A DNA stretch of 64,000 nucleotides from positions 1,226,501 through 1,290,500 of the forward strand of contig JABTUB010000001.1 in NCBI GenBank assembly GCA_015075585.1, written 5' to 3'. This document shows, one piece after another, positions 63,861 through 64,000 of this stretch. A program made the translations under genes and the position numbers. Numbering within the stretch: the stretch's first letter is position 1; each line of letters starts with the position of its first letter. Below the pieces are notes generated by a model. The model was given only the letters and a program-made list of their open reading frames with translations. It searched no databases and had not been told where the DNA came from. This DNA comes from Chloracidobacterium sp. Lineage in GTDB: Bacteria; Acidobacteriota; Blastocatellia; Pyrinomonadales; Pyrinomonadaceae.

Positions 63861-64000
63861 ATGAACAAAGACATAATAAAGATAAGCCTGCTTGCGATCG
63901 CAGGCGGGATATTTGCTGTGCTTGTATGTGACGTTCGGGCTTATGTTCTTGTAACACCTATCATGAGCATTTTAGTCGGCCAGGCGGCTCACACACTCGG
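63861..64000 (+). CDS. Membrane protein, 3' partial at window end
   Basis: The ATG at 63861 opens a frame that runs off the window. The first 46 residues hold two hydrophobic stretches (about 6-22 and 27-42), so it is probably a membrane protein or has a signal anchor. It lies 17 bases after the AAGATACA stem of the conserved leader. Too little is visible for a family. Confidence 0.55.
   Translation, partial: MNKDIIKISLLAIAGGIFAVLVCDVRAYVLVTPIMSILVGQAAHTL

Overview
The window looks like bacterial accessory DNA. GC content is moderate, most genes sit in tightly packed operons with ATGA or TAATG overlaps, and the strand runs are long. No ribosomal or core housekeeping gene is present to fix the taxonomy. 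The mix (CHAT/TPR protein, Liv-type transporter, IS1595 and IS256 elements, GTGGG/CCCAC hairpin repeats) would suit an environmental Gram-negative lineage such as Acidobacteriota, but that is only a guess.

Left part (1-38.7 kb): this appears to be the right-hand part of an integrative element packed with conflict systems. It ends in a tyrosine recombinase gene (37314-38555) beside an isolated 3' part of a tRNA-Lys gene (38691-38735), which is the expected right attachment site; the intact tRNA should lie left of the window. In order the element holds: (1) a PRTRC cassette with a Prok-Ub-like protein (C), F, an E2-like B, a JAMM-domain A and an E1/ThiF protein, i.e. a predicted ubiquitin-like pathway; (2) a plasmid-type block with a DUF2958 protein, a coiled-coil protein and a Ycf46-like AAA ATPase with altered Walker residues, followed by DUF1257, DUF2997 and a DUF2997-radical SAM fusion; (3) an AbiEi/AbiEii toxin-antitoxin pair; (4) a five-gene restriction cluster (SNF2 helicase, small protein, SMC-like ATPase, type III Mod, Res); (5) an XRE/ImmA pair divergent from a type III CBASS operon (TRIP13, two HORMA-type partners, CD-NTase, Cap4); (6) a Cas4-like/DEDD fusion (DUF2779), an Lhr-like helicase, a DUF2791 ATPase and a zinc-ribbon TerB-C-type protein, then RmuC and the integrase.

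Middle part (38.8-57.7 kb): a CHAT protease gene has been truncated by an IS1595 element and carries an in-frame stop. Next comes a very compact ~15.4 kb operon that I regard as the best candidate for an undescribed system. It holds LivHMGF and a lipoprotein binding protein, a cysteine-synthase-fold protein without the PLP lysine, two related proteins with a GAF-like end (one split by an IS256 element), a small protein, and three proteins that each combine an N-terminal receiver-like domain with a second receiver domain. Two of those end in a HEPN-like domain with an R-x4-H motif. The layout suggests an extracellular small-molecule sensor feeding a phosphorelay with RNase-like outputs.

Right part (57.7-64 kb): an operon encodes a small protein, a DUF4407 membrane protein, a 1162-residue fusion of a SEDS (FtsW/RodA-like) polymerase with a penicillin-binding transpeptidase-like domain, and a small protein. 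The intergenic region before this operon and the one before the next, partial gene share a terminator, an AT-rich motif and a conserved hairpin with covarying stems, so the two transcription units are probably related or co-regulated.
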